Source of the DNA: Lysobacter antibioticus
GTDB lineage: Bacteria; Pseudomonadota; Gammaproteobacteria; Xanthomonadales; Xanthomonadaceae
NCBI RefSeq assembly: GCF_000731095.1
Contig: NZ_JMTZ01000022.1
Location: 44,489-108,488 of the forward strand
Reading direction: 5' to 3'
Length of the DNA: 64,000 nucleotides
Shown here: positions 8,823 to 17,006 of the stretch, in pieces
How the letters are laid out: each line of letters starts with the position of its first letter
How positions within the stretch are numbered: the stretch's first letter is position 1
Program-made: the position numbers and the translations under genes
The notes under the pieces: model-generated
Database searches by the model: none
Told to the model about the DNA's origin: nothing
Seen by the model: the letters and a program-made list of their open reading frames with translations, nothing else

Positions 8823-9308
8823 CCCGAAGCGTTATCTGTTACACTCGCGACGCGAGATAAGGTTTTGATTTCGCTGGGAGTTGTACCCGACCGCGTCGCC
8901 TGACAAGCGTGCGGTTCGGTACGGGGCCGAAAGCCCCTCCCGCGATTCCGGTCCGCGTCTAACCACTGCCCACGGGGTAGCCATGTTAGCAGCGACGGAC
9001 CGGCGGAACCGGCCAGCGCCCGATGGGTCAAACCGTCGAGATGAACACCCGTGCGGCGCCCAAGCACTCCGCTTGACGCGCCGCCGCCCGCCCCGAGCGA
9101 CGTTCGCGTCGCCGGCCCCGAAAGAACCGAGTAGGTAAGAAGCGCTCCCGCGGCGTGCCGTGGTGATGTAGCGCTGGTAGTGGAGACCTCGCCGGCGCGC
9201 GGGCGGCCCGCATTCGCTGCGGCCGACGATCGCGACGGCGAAGTCTCAGTTCCCAGATAGCGAAACGCCATGGCGTTCCGCGCGGTAGAGCGCGCGAGGA
9301 ACGCAACA
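8823..9308 (+). promoter_or_regulatory. Long rluC-rne intergenic region and rne leader with RBS hairpin
   Basis: These 486 bp separate the divergent rluC and rne genes and hold no supportable ORF. Near rluC there is a possible extended -10, TGTTACACT (8837-8845, + strand); no convincing -35 is seen. At the rne end, GCGTTCC (9273-9279) pairs with GGAACGC (9298-9304), and inner GCGCG pairs with CGCGC, with GTAGAG at the tip. The stem contains the likely ribosome-binding site GAGGA (9296-9300), 8 nt before the rne ATG. A long structured leader is known in E. coli, where RNase E controls its own mRNA; similar feedback here is inference. Confidence 0.6.
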
Positions 9309-11615
9309 ATGAAGCGCATGCTGATCAATGCGACGCAGGCGGAAGAACTGCGCGTCGCCATCGTCGACGGCCAATCCCTGTACGACATCGATATCGAACA
9401 GCCGTCGAAGGAACAGAAGAAGTCCAACATTTACAAGGGCCGCATCACTCGGCTCGAACCTTCGCTGGAAGCGGCGTTCGTCGACTACGGCGCCGACCGC
9501 CACGGCTTCCTGCCGCTGAAGGAAATCTCCCGCGACTATTTCCAGCCCGGGGTCGACCATAACAAGGCCGGCTTGCGCGAGCTGTTGCGCGAAGGCCAGG
9601 AAATCGTCGTCCAGGTCGACAAGGAAGAGCGCGGCAACAAGGGCGCCGCCCTGACCAGCTTCATCTCCCTGGCCGGCCGCTACATGGTGCTGATGCCCAA
9701 CTCCCCGACCGCCGGCGGCGTCTCGCGCCGGATCGAAGGCGAGGACCGCGCCGCGCTCAAGGACGCGATGGACAAGCTGACCATCCCCGACGACATGGGG
9801 GTGATCATCCGCACCGCCGGCGTCGGCCGCGATGCCGAAGAACTGCAGTGGGACCTGGATTACCTGGTCAGCGTCTGGAAGGCCGTCACCGACGCCGCCC
9901 TGAGCAAGCAGGCCCCGTTCCTGATCTACCAGGAATCGCGCCTGATCATCCGCGCCCTGCGCGACTACATGCGTCCGGACATCGGCGAGATCCTGGTCGA
10001 TACCGACGAGATGTACGCCGAAGCGCGCGAGTTCGTCGAGCAGGTCATGCCGCACAACCTGCGCAAGCTGAAGAAGTACGCCGACGACACCCCGCTGTTC
10101 AACCGCTTCCAGATCGAGTCGCAGATCGAGAACGCCTACGAGCGCACCGTCCGCCTGCCCTCCGGCGGCGCCCTGGTGATCGACCAGACCGAAGCCCTGA
10201 CCGCGATCGACGTCAACTCGGCGCGCGCGACCAAGGGCGGCGACATCGAGGAAACCGCGTTCAACACCAACCTGGAAGCGGCCGAGGAAGTCGCGCGCCA
10301 GATGCGCCTGCGCGACCTCGGCGGCCTGGTGGTCATCGACTTCATCGACATGGCCTCCAACCGCCATCAGCGCGACGTTGAGAACCGCCTGCAGAACGCC
10401 CTCAAGCAGGACCGCGCCCGCGTTCAGATCGGCCGCATCTCGCGCTTCGGCCTGCTCGAACTGAGCCGCCAGCGCCTGCGTCCGTCGCTCGGCGAGTCCA
10501 GCCAGTTGGTCTGCCCGCGTTGCGACGGCCACGGCCGTATGCGCAGCGTCGAGTCGATGTCGCTGTCGATCCTGCGCATCGCCGAAGAGCATGCGATGAA
10601 GGAGAACACCGGACAGGTGCTGGTGCAGGCCCCGACCGAGATCGCCAATTACCTGCTCAACGAGAAGCGCCGCGCGCTGACCGAGATCGAACAGCGCCAC
10701 GGCGCGCCGATCGTGATCGTCGCCGACGAGCAGCTCGAGACCCCGCATTACGAAGTCACCCGTGTGCGCGAAAACGAGATCGGCGAAGAGTCCTCCAAGC
10801 CCAGCTACCAGCGCGGCACCCAGCGCAAGCTGCCGCTGCATGCGCTGACCAAGGCCCATCTGAACATTCCGGATGCGCCGATCGTCACCAACGTCAAGCC
10901 GCTGCAACCGGCGCCGCTGCGCGAACCCCGCGAGCCCGCCGTGGCCGCGGCTCCCGCCCCGGCACCGGCGCCGGTCGCCGCGCCGACCCATTCGGTCGGT
11001 CTGGTCGAGCGCATCCTGCGCATCTTCCGCGGCCCCTCGCAGCCCGCTCCGGCCCCGGCCGAACCGGCCGCGCGCAGTTCGGAAGGCCGCGGCCGCAACG
11101 ACCGCAACGGCCAGCGCCGTGGCGAGAACCGCAACAACGCCGGCAAGGGAGGACGCGACGGCGGTCGCCGCGACGAGCAGCAGCGCCGCGATGAACCGCG
11201 TCGCGACGAGCAGCGTCGCGACAAGCCGGCGCAGAACGCCCAGCCGCAGGCCGCCCAGCACGCGACGAGCAGCGTCGCGACAAGCCGGCGCAGAACGCCC
11301 AGCCGCAGGCCGCCCAGCAGCCGCCCAAGCAGAAGCAGCCGCAAGCGCAGCAGCAGCCCAAGCCGCAGCAACCGCAGCAGGCGCAACAGCCCAAGCCGCC
11401 CAAGCCGCAGAACGACGAGCGCGCCGCCCAGGCCGCCGGCGGGACCCCGCGTCCGCCGCGCGAACCCAGGCCGCCGCGCCAGGACGCTCCGGCTCCGGCT
11501 GAAGCCGTCAGCGCCGCGGCGATCGTGCCGGCCGCCGTGGCCGCCGCATCGGCCAGCGCCGGCGCTCCCATCGCCGTGCCGGCCGTGCCGAGCGTCAGCG
11601 ACGAGACCGCACTGA
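9309..11615 (+). CDS. rne: Ribonuclease E; C-terminal region frameshifted by a 59-bp tandem duplication
   Basis: RNase E, the essential endonuclease for mRNA decay and rRNA/tRNA processing. As written, the frame encodes 768 residues. The catalytic half is intact: S1 domain near residues 38-115 ([19 protein letters not shown]), catalytic aspartates in [11 protein letters not shown] (about 302) and VVIDFIDM (about 345), and the Zn-link CPRCDGHGR near 402-410. From about residue 510 the scaffold begins, with Pro/Ala and Arg/Asp-rich stretches. At 11261 an exact second copy of the preceding 59 bp shifts the frame. The last 118 residues or so are an abnormal Ser/Arg/Pro-rich tail ending at 11615. 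Deleting one copy restores a single frame to 12748 (1,126 residues). A start at 9270 is possible, but ATG 9309 has the better ribosome-binding site. Confidence 0.95.
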   Translation: MKRMLINATQAEELRVAIVDGQSLYDIDIEQPSKEQKKSNIYKGRITRLEPSLEAAFVDYGADRHGFLPLKEISRDYFQPGVDHNKAGLRELLREGQEIVVQVDKEERGNKGAALTSFISLAGRYMVLMPNSPTAGGVSRRIEGEDRAALKDAMDKLTIPDDMGVIIRTAGVGRDAEELQWDLDYLVSVWKAVTDAALSKQAPFLIYQESRLIIRALRDYMRPDIGEILVDTDEMYAEAREFVEQVMPHNLRKLKKYADDTPLFNRFQIESQIENAYERTVRLPSGGALVIDQTEALTAIDVNSARATKGGDIEETAFNTNLEAAEEVARQMRLRDLGGLVVIDFIDMASNRHQRDVENRLQNALKQDRARVQIGRISRFGLLELSRQRLRPSLGESSQLVCPRCDGHGRMRSVESMSLSILRIAEEHAMKENTGQVLVQAPTEIANYLLNEKRRALTEIEQRHGAPIVIVADEQLETPHYEVTRVRENEIGEESSKPSYQRGTQRKLPLHALTKAHLNIPDAPIVTNVKPLQPAPLREPREPAVAAAPAPAPAPVAAPTHSVGLVERILRIFRGPSQPAPAPAEPAARSSEGRGRNDRNGQRRGENRNNAGKGGRDGGRRDEQQRRDEPRRDEQRRDKPAQNAQPQAAQHATSSVATSRRRTPSRRPPSSRPSRSSRKRSSSPSRSNRSRRNSPSRPSRRTTSAPPRPPAGPRVRRANPGRRARTLRLRLKPSAPRRSCRPPWPPHRPAPALPSPCRPCRASATRPH
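11202..11319 (+). repeat. Exact 59-bp tandem duplication inside rne
   Basis: Positions 11202-11260 and 11261-11319 are identical by eye at all 59 positions. Fifty-nine is not a multiple of three, so one copy changes the reading frame. The unit lies in a stretch already rich in short CGCGACGAGCAG-like repeats encoding Arg-Asp-Glu-Gln, which would favour slippage or an assembly error. Confidence 0.95.
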
Positions 11616-12748
11616 AGACCGAAGTCGCTGTCGCGGCCGTCGCCGTCGACAATGCCGGCAGCGAGCCGCGCGACACCGACGAAGCCGCAGGCGAAGGCGG
11701 CGGCCGTCGCCGTCGTGGCCGCCGCGGTGGCCGTCGCCGTCGTCGTGGCAACGGTGAAGCCGCTGCCGGTGGCGAAGGTCAGGGCCAGGACGAGAACGCA
11801 TTCGACGACGAAGACGAGATCGGCGGCGAACCCGCAGCGGCCCCGGCCGCGGCGAACCGTTCGCAGCCCGAGTTCGACTTCGACGACGAAGGCAGCGCAC
11901 CGGCGCCGCGCGCCCAATCCACGGCACCCGCTGCTGCCGCAGTCGCTGCACCCGCAGCGGTTGCCGCCGTCGCCGCCAGCCGCGTCTACAGCCCGGCCCC
12001 GGAAACGGCGGCCGAGCCGAAGGCTTCGTTCGCGAACCTCGGCCACGAAGCCCAGCCTGCGGTCGGCGAGCCCGCCGCCAGCGAGCCGTCGTCCACGCAG
12101 CCGCAGATCGAGTCGGTCCGGGTCGAGCCCTCGCGCAACGCCTATGTCGCCGCCGAGCCGGTCGTGAACGAACACGTCGCTGAGCCCGTGCTGGAAGCGG
12201 CGATGCCGGTCATCACCCGCCTGCCCGAGGAAGCGGTGGCGGTGCCTGCCGAAATCGTCACGCCTGCGCAGAGCGCCGTCGCCGCGATCGAACAGGCGCA
12301 GCCTGCCCTGCAACAGCCCGCCCTGCAGGCTGCGGCGCCGCGCAACGAGGACGTCGAACCGGTCGTCGAGCCGACTTCGGCCCTGGTCGAAGAGACCCGC
12401 GTCGAGGACACCCTCGTCGAACAGGCCGTGATCGAGCAGACCCCGGTCGAATCGACCGTGATCGAGCCGGTGGCCCCGCCGGTACGGGTCGAGCCGAAGG
12501 CCGCTGCCGCTGAAGCCGCTTCGGTCGAAGCTGCTCCAGTCGAAACTGCCTCAGTCGAAACTGCTCCGGTCGAACCGGCCCAGGCCGACGCCGGCAACGC
12601 GGCGCCGGCAACGACGCCGCGCACCGCTGGCCTGTTCGATGCCCTGCCCCATCCGGCCGAACCGGCCCGCACCGACGCGGCCAATGCCGCCGTCGAAGGC
12701 GAGCAGGATGCCACCGACGGGTCGTCCGACGACGAGCGTCGCGCCTGA
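11320..12748 (+). pseudogene. Displaced C-terminal scaffold of RNase E (out of frame with rne)
   Basis: This segment reads open in the frame two bases ahead of the rne frame. Starting with [20 protein letters not shown], it continues the composition of the RNase E C-terminal region. It includes an Arg/Gly-rich RNA-binding block (GGGRRRRGRRGGRRRRRGN), acidic patches (DENAFDDEDEIGG, EFDFDDEG) and a Val/Glu-rich repeat region (VETASVETAPVEP). In other bacteria this part binds RNA and degradosome partners. Without the 59-bp duplication it joins rne in one frame. It has an internal ATG at 11525 but no evident ribosome-binding site, so independent translation is unlikely. Confidence 0.85.
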
Positions 12749-12792
12749 CCGGCAACGCTCCGGCCGGGCCGTAATCCGGTAGGTAACCACCA

Positions 12793-12826
12793 AGAAACCG
12801 GCCGCTGATGCGGCCGGTTTCTTTTT
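12793..12826 (+). terminator. rne intrinsic terminator
   Basis: A 13-bp perfect stem (12793-12805 with 12810-12822, core AAACCGGCCGC) around TGAT, running into a T tract ending at 12825. It sits 45 bp after the native rne stop codon, which supports 12748 as the true gene end. Confidence 0.9.
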
Positions 12827-13039
12827 GCGCGTCGCATTGGCGGCGCTACTAGCTCGCACTTGCCGACACGCACCGGTCAGCGCCCCGGGACATCAGGCCT
12901 GGGTTGTGAATCGACGGCGTGGGCAACCGGGCTCGTTCGAGCCGGAGCGACAGCGCATTCATGCAGCGGCGGACCGCTTCAACCGGGGCCGCGCGCCCCG
13001 GAGCGACGCCGGCGCGAACTCAGCGCCGGCGCAGCCGCA

Positions 13040-13687
13040 TTACAGCGAATGCGCGGGATCGGCGAGTCCGTACTGCGCGGCCAGGCGGGCCAGCGCGATG
13101 CTGTCGGTGATGGCCAGCTTCTCGAACAAGCGGGTCTTGTGGGTGTTGACCGTCTTCGCGCTGAGGCTGAGGCGCTTGGCGATTTCTTCCTGGCGGAAAC
13201 CCTGGACCAGCAGCAAGGCGATCTCCAACTCGCGCGGCGACAGCTCGTCGAACGGCGAATTGCCGCCGTCGATGTTCGACAACGCCAGATGCTGGGCGAT
13301 GTTGCTGGCCAGATAGCGCTTGCCGCGGGCGACGTCGCGGATGGCGCGCAGCAGTTCGCTGGCATCGCCGCCCTTGCCGACATAACCGGATGCGCCGACT
13401 TCGAGCAGACGCTTCGGCATCGGCCCGTCTTCCAGCACCGATACGATGATCACGCGCGTGCCGTGGTCGCCCTTGACGATGCGCTCGGTCACTTCCAGCC
13501 CGCTCACGCCGGGCAGGTGCAGATCGCACAGCACCACGTCGGGCTTGAGCTTGCGGATCAGCGGCATGGCCTCTTCGCCGCTCTCGACGTCGCCGAGCAC
13601 TTCGATATCCGTCTCCGCCGACAGGATCATGCGCATGCCCGTGCGGACCAACGCATGGTCGTCAACGATGAATACACGGATAGTCAT
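13040..13687 (-). CDS. gacA: GacA/UvrY-type LuxR-family response regulator
   Basis: A 215-residue two-component response regulator. The receiver domain (1-120) has the acidic pair VDDH, the phosphoacceptor Asp in VVLCDLHLPG and the conserved Lys in YVGKGG. The LuxR-type HTH occupies residues 145-205 (LSPRELEIALLLVQG ... KTVNTHKTRLFEKL). The order and the SPFDELSPRELEIALLL junction closely resemble GacA/UvrY, which with a GacS/BarA sensor drives Csr/Rsm small-RNA expression. ATG 13687 starts directly at MTIRVFIVDDHALVRTG; upstream in-frame codons add no domain. The sensor kinase is not in the window. It could instead be a closely related paralogue. Confidence 0.87.
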   Translation of the reverse strand: MTIRVFIVDDHALVRTGMRMILSAETDIEVLGDVESGEEAMPLIRKLKPDVVLCDLHLPGVSGLEVTERIVKGDHGTRVIIVSVLEDGPMPKRLLEVGASGYVGKGGDASELLRAIRDVARGKRYLASNIAQHLALSNIDGGNSPFDELSPRELEIALLLVQGFRQEEIAKRLSLSAKTVNTHKTRLFEKLAITDSIALARLAAQYGLADPAHSL

Positions 13688-13826
13688 TGTCCCTTCCCCT
13701 ACGACCCAGACCTGCAACGCCAACGAGGCTACGCGCCGCCATGGTGCGGTGCAAGGCATTCATAATGTGAAAGTGGGCACAATGCGCTTCACATCCGGCC
13801 CTCCAACGCTCTCTCGAGAAGACCCA

Positions 13827-14729
13827 ATGCGTTCTCAGAAACTCTCGCCGATCGTCACAACCGTCGTCACATCCCTGTTGTTGCTTTCAATGGCCGCCGC
13901 GAGCGCACGCGAAGCCGCTGCCGTTGCCGGCACGCCCGCCAGCGCGACCGGCTCGTGGCTCGGCGATGTCCGCAGCCTGTCGCAGGCCGGCGCCAGCAAC
14001 CGCCGCGCGCCGATCGAAAAGCGCCTGGATGGCCTGGGCCTGAAGTGGAAAGCGGTCGCCTTCGAAACCGCGAAGAAGCAACAAGGGCAGAACCTGATCG
14101 CCGAAGTCTCCGGCGCCGCCGCGGCGCCGTTGCTGCTGTTCGGCGCGCATTTCGACCAGGTCGAGGAAGGCCACGGCGCGACCGACAACGCTTCCGGCAG
14201 CGCCACCGTGCTGGCCCTGGCCGAACGCTTCAAGCACAAGCCGCTCGCCCACCATCGCGTCGCGGTGGCGTTCTGGGACCTGGAAGAAGCCGGCCTGCTC
14301 GGTTCCAGCGCCTACATCGCCCAGGGCAGCGAAAAGCCCGCGCTGTACGTCAATTTCGACGTATTCGGCTGGGGCGACACCTTGTGGATGATGACGCCCG
14401 ATGCCGACAGCGCCCTGGTCGGCGCCAGCCGCGATGCGGTGAAAGCCTCCGGTCTGCAGTTGTCCGCCGGCCGCGAATATCCGCCGAGCGACCACTTGCC
14501 CTTCATCAAGGCCGGCTGGCCGGCGGTGTCGTATTCGCTGATCGGCAACGAAGAAGTGCCGTTGATCCTGTCGTTCTTCAAGGGCGAGAAAACAGCGACC
14601 CAGGCCAAGGTCATCAAAGTCATCCACAGCAGCAACGACACCGTCGAACAGATCGACGCGGCCGCCACCGCGCGCGGCGTCGACGCGGTCGAACGGGCGA
14701 TCCGCCAGTGGGATGCGGCTCAAAATTGA
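13827..14729 (+). CDS. Secreted M28-family-like zinc aminopeptidase
   Basis: A 300-residue exported metallopeptidase with a signal peptide (to about residue 28, cleavage near ASA). The dinuclear zinc site of the M28 family is visible: His108 in LFGAHFD, bridging Asp120 in GATDNASGSA, catalytic Glu153-Glu154 in DLEEAGLLGS, Asp178 in VNFDVFG and a final His in IHSSNDT. It lacks the large accessory domains of secreted leucine aminopeptidases. I use ATG 13827; the longer frame only runs back into the divergent regulator. Substrate is unknown. Confidence 0.86.
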   Translation: MRSQKLSPIVTTVVTSLLLLSMAAASAREAAAVAGTPASATGSWLGDVRSLSQAGASNRRAPIEKRLDGLGLKWKAVAFETAKKQQGQNLIAEVSGAAAAPLLLFGAHFDQVEEGHGATDNASGSATVLALAERFKHKPLAHHRVAVAFWDLEEAGLLGSSAYIAQGSEKPALYVNFDVFGWGDTLWMMTPDADSALVGASRDAVKASGLQLSAGREYPPSDHLPFIKAGWPAVSYSLIGNEEVPLILSFFKGEKTATQAKVIKVIHSSNDTVEQIDAAATARGVDAVERAIRQWDAAQN

Positions 14730-14834
14730 CCGATCACGTCAATAGCCGAAAACAGCGAGTCCGCGGGCGCGCGGCGTGAGATTCTTACGCCCTCGCCTCT
14801 CTCTTCTCGCCTTTTTTCTTTCGGAGTCTTTCGC

Positions 14835-15647
14835 ATGAGCGCACAAGCCCAACAAGCCGATCACTTCCACAGCCTGCACCGCGACGGCCTGCTGCTGCTC
14901 GCCAATGCCTGGGACGCCGGCACTGCGCGCCTGATCGAAAGCCTCGGCGCCAAGGCGGTCGCCACCACCAGCGCCGGCGTGGCCTGGTCGCACGGTTATC
15001 CCGACGGCGACTTGCTGCCGGTGCGGCGTCTGGTCGCCACCGTCGCCGACATCGTCCGCGTCATCCGCGTGCCGCTCACCGTCGATGTCGAAGGTGGCTA
15101 TTCCGACGATCCGGCCGCGGTCGCCGAAACCGTGGCCGGCCTGATCGACGTCGGCGCGGTCGGTATCAACCTCGAAGACGGCGGCGGCGATCCCAAGCTG
15201 CTGTGCGCGAAGATCGAACACATCAAGCGCGCCAGCGCACGCCTCGGCGTGGCCCTGTTCGTCAACACCCGCACCGACGTGTACCTGCGCGGCCTGGCAC
15301 CGCCGGAGCGCCGCGTCGAGGAGACCCTGGCGCGCGCCGCACGCTATCGCGCCGCCGGCGCCGACGGCCTGTTCGTGCCCGGCCTGACCGAGGAAGCGCA
15401 AGTGCGCGCGATCGCCGCCGATGCCGGCCTGCCCTTGAACTTGCTCGCCCGCCCGGCCTTGCCGCCCGCGGCCGAACTGGAACGCTGGGGCGTGCGCCGG
15501 CTGAGCGCAGGCTCGGATATTTCGCAGTCGATGTTCGCGCGCACCAGCGCGCTGGCCAGTGGTTTCCTGCGCGACGGCGATTCGGCGCCGCTCGGCGCCG
15601 ACGTCATGGCTTACTCGCAACTCAACGCACTGTTCGTCGACCGCTGA
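14835..15647 (+). CDS. Isocitrate lyase/phosphoenolpyruvate mutase family protein
   Basis: A 270-residue TIM-barrel protein of the ICL/PEP-mutase superfamily. Family landmarks: LLLLANAWDAGTARLIESLG at the N-terminus, VTVDVEGGYSD-like (here LTVDVEGGYSDDP) as the Mg2+-binding loop, and GINLEDGGGDPKLL. The catalytic Cys loop of isocitrate and methylisocitrate lyases (KKCGH) is absent, so the enzyme probably cleaves or rearranges another 2-oxo/hydroxy acid. No prp or phosphonate genes are nearby. Exact reaction unknown. Confidence 0.86.
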   Translation: MSAQAQQADHFHSLHRDGLLLLANAWDAGTARLIESLGAKAVATTSAGVAWSHGYPDGDLLPVRRLVATVADIVRVIRVPLTVDVEGGYSDDPAAVAETVAGLIDVGAVGINLEDGGGDPKLLCAKIEHIKRASARLGVALFVNTRTDVYLRGLAPPERRVEETLARAARYRAAGADGLFVPGLTEEAQVRAIAADAGLPLNLLARPALPPAAELERWGVRRLSAGSDISQSMFARTSALASGFLRDGDSAPLGADVMAYSQLNALFVDR

Positions 15648-15660
15648 GCGGCGTCTCCGC

Positions 15661-15972
15661 TCAGCGCATCAGTCCGTAATCCTCGAAGCGGACCTTGAAC
15701 CTCAGCGCATCCTGGTACTTCGGCGGAATATCGCCGAGGTGCCGGTCGATGCGCTGATCGTCGTCATCGTCGAACAGATAGAACGGCAGGCCATTCGCCG
15801 GCGTGATCTTGACGATGCGCCCCGGCCGGCCGGGCTCTCGGTATTCGCGAATCACGTCGTCGCCGGCATAACGCACGCGCACCTGTGGGTCGACCAGGCC
15901 CGCGGTCGGGTCCGGCAGACTGGCGCAGGCCGCCAACGCGGCCACGGTCGATAACAGCACGGCATACCGCAT
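15661..15972 (-). CDS. Small lipoprotein, DUF2782-like
   Basis: A 103-residue lipoprotein (lipobox LAAC near residue 16) with an AAGGAG ribosome-binding site before ATG 15972. The mature part, VRVRYAGDDVIREYREPG then IVKITPANGLPFYLFDDD, matches the layout of DUF2782 proteins as I remember them: a short beta-rich domain ending in an Asp-rich turn. Function is unknown. It converges with the ICL-family gene, 13 bp away. Confidence 0.75.
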   Translation of the reverse strand: MRYAVLLSTVAALAACASLPDPTAGLVDPQVRVRYAGDDVIREYREPGRPGRIVKITPANGLPFYLFDDDDDQRIDRHLGDIPPKYQDALRFKVRFEDYGLMR

Positions 15973-16045
15973 GGCAGTCTCCTTGCGATTCGCACCGGAC
16001 TATACCCGGGCCGCGGTCCCCCACTGCAAGGGCACGGTTTCCGGG

Positions 16046-16068
16046 CAGGAGCGGCGCAAGCCGCGACC
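16046..16068 (+). repeat. Half copy of TAGGAGCGG-type palindromic repeat
   Basis: A single arm of the repeat family also found at 16389-16499, 52131-52259 and 58266-58356 (consensus AGGAGCGGCGCAAGCCGCGAC, with an internal GCGGC/GCCGC palindrome). It lies just outside the left end of the large inverted-repeat element. Confidence 0.7.
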
Positions 16069-16250
16069 GGGCTGCAACAGTCTCGCAACGTATCGCTTAA
16101 ACAAGATAAAGATCAGGATCAAACGCCTAGAGCTTCCGCCACTAAAGCGGCGGGTAACTTTCTTTTGGCCAAAGCCCCAAAAGAAAGTCACCAAAGAAAA
16201 GTGCTTTTCCTTGACGAAGCTCCCCTGCGAGTACGATGTTCGCGCCGGGA

Positions 16251-16284
16251 TTTTTCGATAAGACATCCTTGTCTTATCGAAAAA
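16251..16284. terminator. Perfect 15-bp hairpin with A/T flanks (bidirectional terminator-like)
   Basis: TTTTTCGATAAGACA (16251-16265) and TGTCTTATCGAAAAA (16270-16284) are perfect complements around TCCT. With T and A runs at its ends it could terminate transcription from either side, although no gene abuts it. It lies inside the long inverted-repeat element. Confidence 0.6.
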
Positions 16285-16388
16285 CGCCGCACGTCCTGTG
16301 CGGCGCCCTCCAGGTCTACAGTTGCATCGCAAGTCCGAAACTGCGCCGAGCTTTCAAGGCAACGGCAACAGCTGCCGTGCTCTAAGGG

Positions 16389-16499
16389 TAGGAGCGGCGC
16401 AAGCCGCGACTGCGAATCCACGGCTGCCGGCGCGGGCGATCGTGACTGCGTGCTCGCGACTTGTGATCGCAGGAAATCCCTGTGCGACGCAGCTCCTAC
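16389..16499. repeat. TAGGAGCGG-type palindromic repeat (copy inside the element)
   Basis: Begins TAGGAGCGGCGCAAGCCGCG and ends in AGCTCCTAC, an imperfect long inverted repeat. It shares the internal AGGAAATCCCT block with the copy at 52131-52259. Confidence 0.8.
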
Positions 16500-16522
16500 C
16501 CTTTGAAGCGCCGTCGCTGCAG

Positions 16523-16584
16523 GATTGCTGTTGCTCTGTGCGCGGCCCGCACTCGCGAAAGCCATCGAAGACCCGGAGGGCGGC
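16523..16584 (+). repeat. Interspersed repeat block (second copy at 63921-63982)
   Basis: This block, from GATTGCTGTTGCT to ATCGAAGACCCGGAGGGCGG, matches 63921-63982 with few differences by eye, so the window's end enters another copy of the same composite repeat. Confidence 0.75.
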
Positions 16585-17006
16585 CCGCATGAATGGGGAC
16601 CGTTTTTCATCGGGACAGGGATGTCCCGTATGTAGAGCCCCGCGGAGGCACCGCTCGTGCGGGCCTTGACCCAAAGAAAAGCAACTTCTTTGGTTACCTT
16701 TGACCGAAGAGAATCCAGACGGACTTTTGTCGCTTATGACAAAAGAAAGTAACCCGCCGCTTTATCGAAAGCAGCTCTAAGCGTTTGATCTTGATCGTGA
16801 TCTTGCTTGAGCGCTACGCCGCGAGACCTAAACAGGCACTTCTCGCCCGGCGGGATGCAGCTCGCCGGCTAGCCGCAACGGGCTATTTCGCCGCATCCGC
16901 GCCTGCCGTAGCTTGTGCCGTAAGCCGGATCGGCGCGTCCTCCAACGCATGCGCCGCCCCGGTCGATAGGCAGGCAGTTCAATGGATGGACTACCGAGGG
17001 ATGATC

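Larger units (their letters stand above)
16082..16825. mobile_element. Gene-less element with ~85-bp terminal inverted repeats (MITE-like)
   Basis: Positions 16082-16166 match the reverse complement of 16741-16825 at about 69 of 85 positions by eye, with no gaps. Best-conserved blocks are GATCAAACGC, TAAAGCGGCGGGT and ACTTTCTTTT. Inside are a 12-bp inverted repeat (16157-16168 with 16177-16188), a perfect 15-bp hairpin (16251-16284), a nested REP-like repeat (16389-16499) and CGGGACA/TGTCCCG around 16611-16628. No ORF here has coding character, so any mobility would need a transposase in trans. No flanking target duplication is obvious. Part of the interior (16523-16584) recurs at the window's right end, so this is an interspersed family, possibly a fold-back regulatory repeat rather than a transposon. 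Confidence 0.65.

Noticed and set aside
9246..11261. Long minus-strand ORF (671 aa) antisense to rne
   Set aside because: It mirrors the GC-rich third positions of the rne catalytic region, which has unmistakable RNase E motifs on the plus strand.
16785..17006. N-terminal extension of the TIGR04222 protein into the inverted repeat
   Set aside because: The codons fall in the terminal inverted repeat, and ATG 17007 has a good ribosome-binding site.
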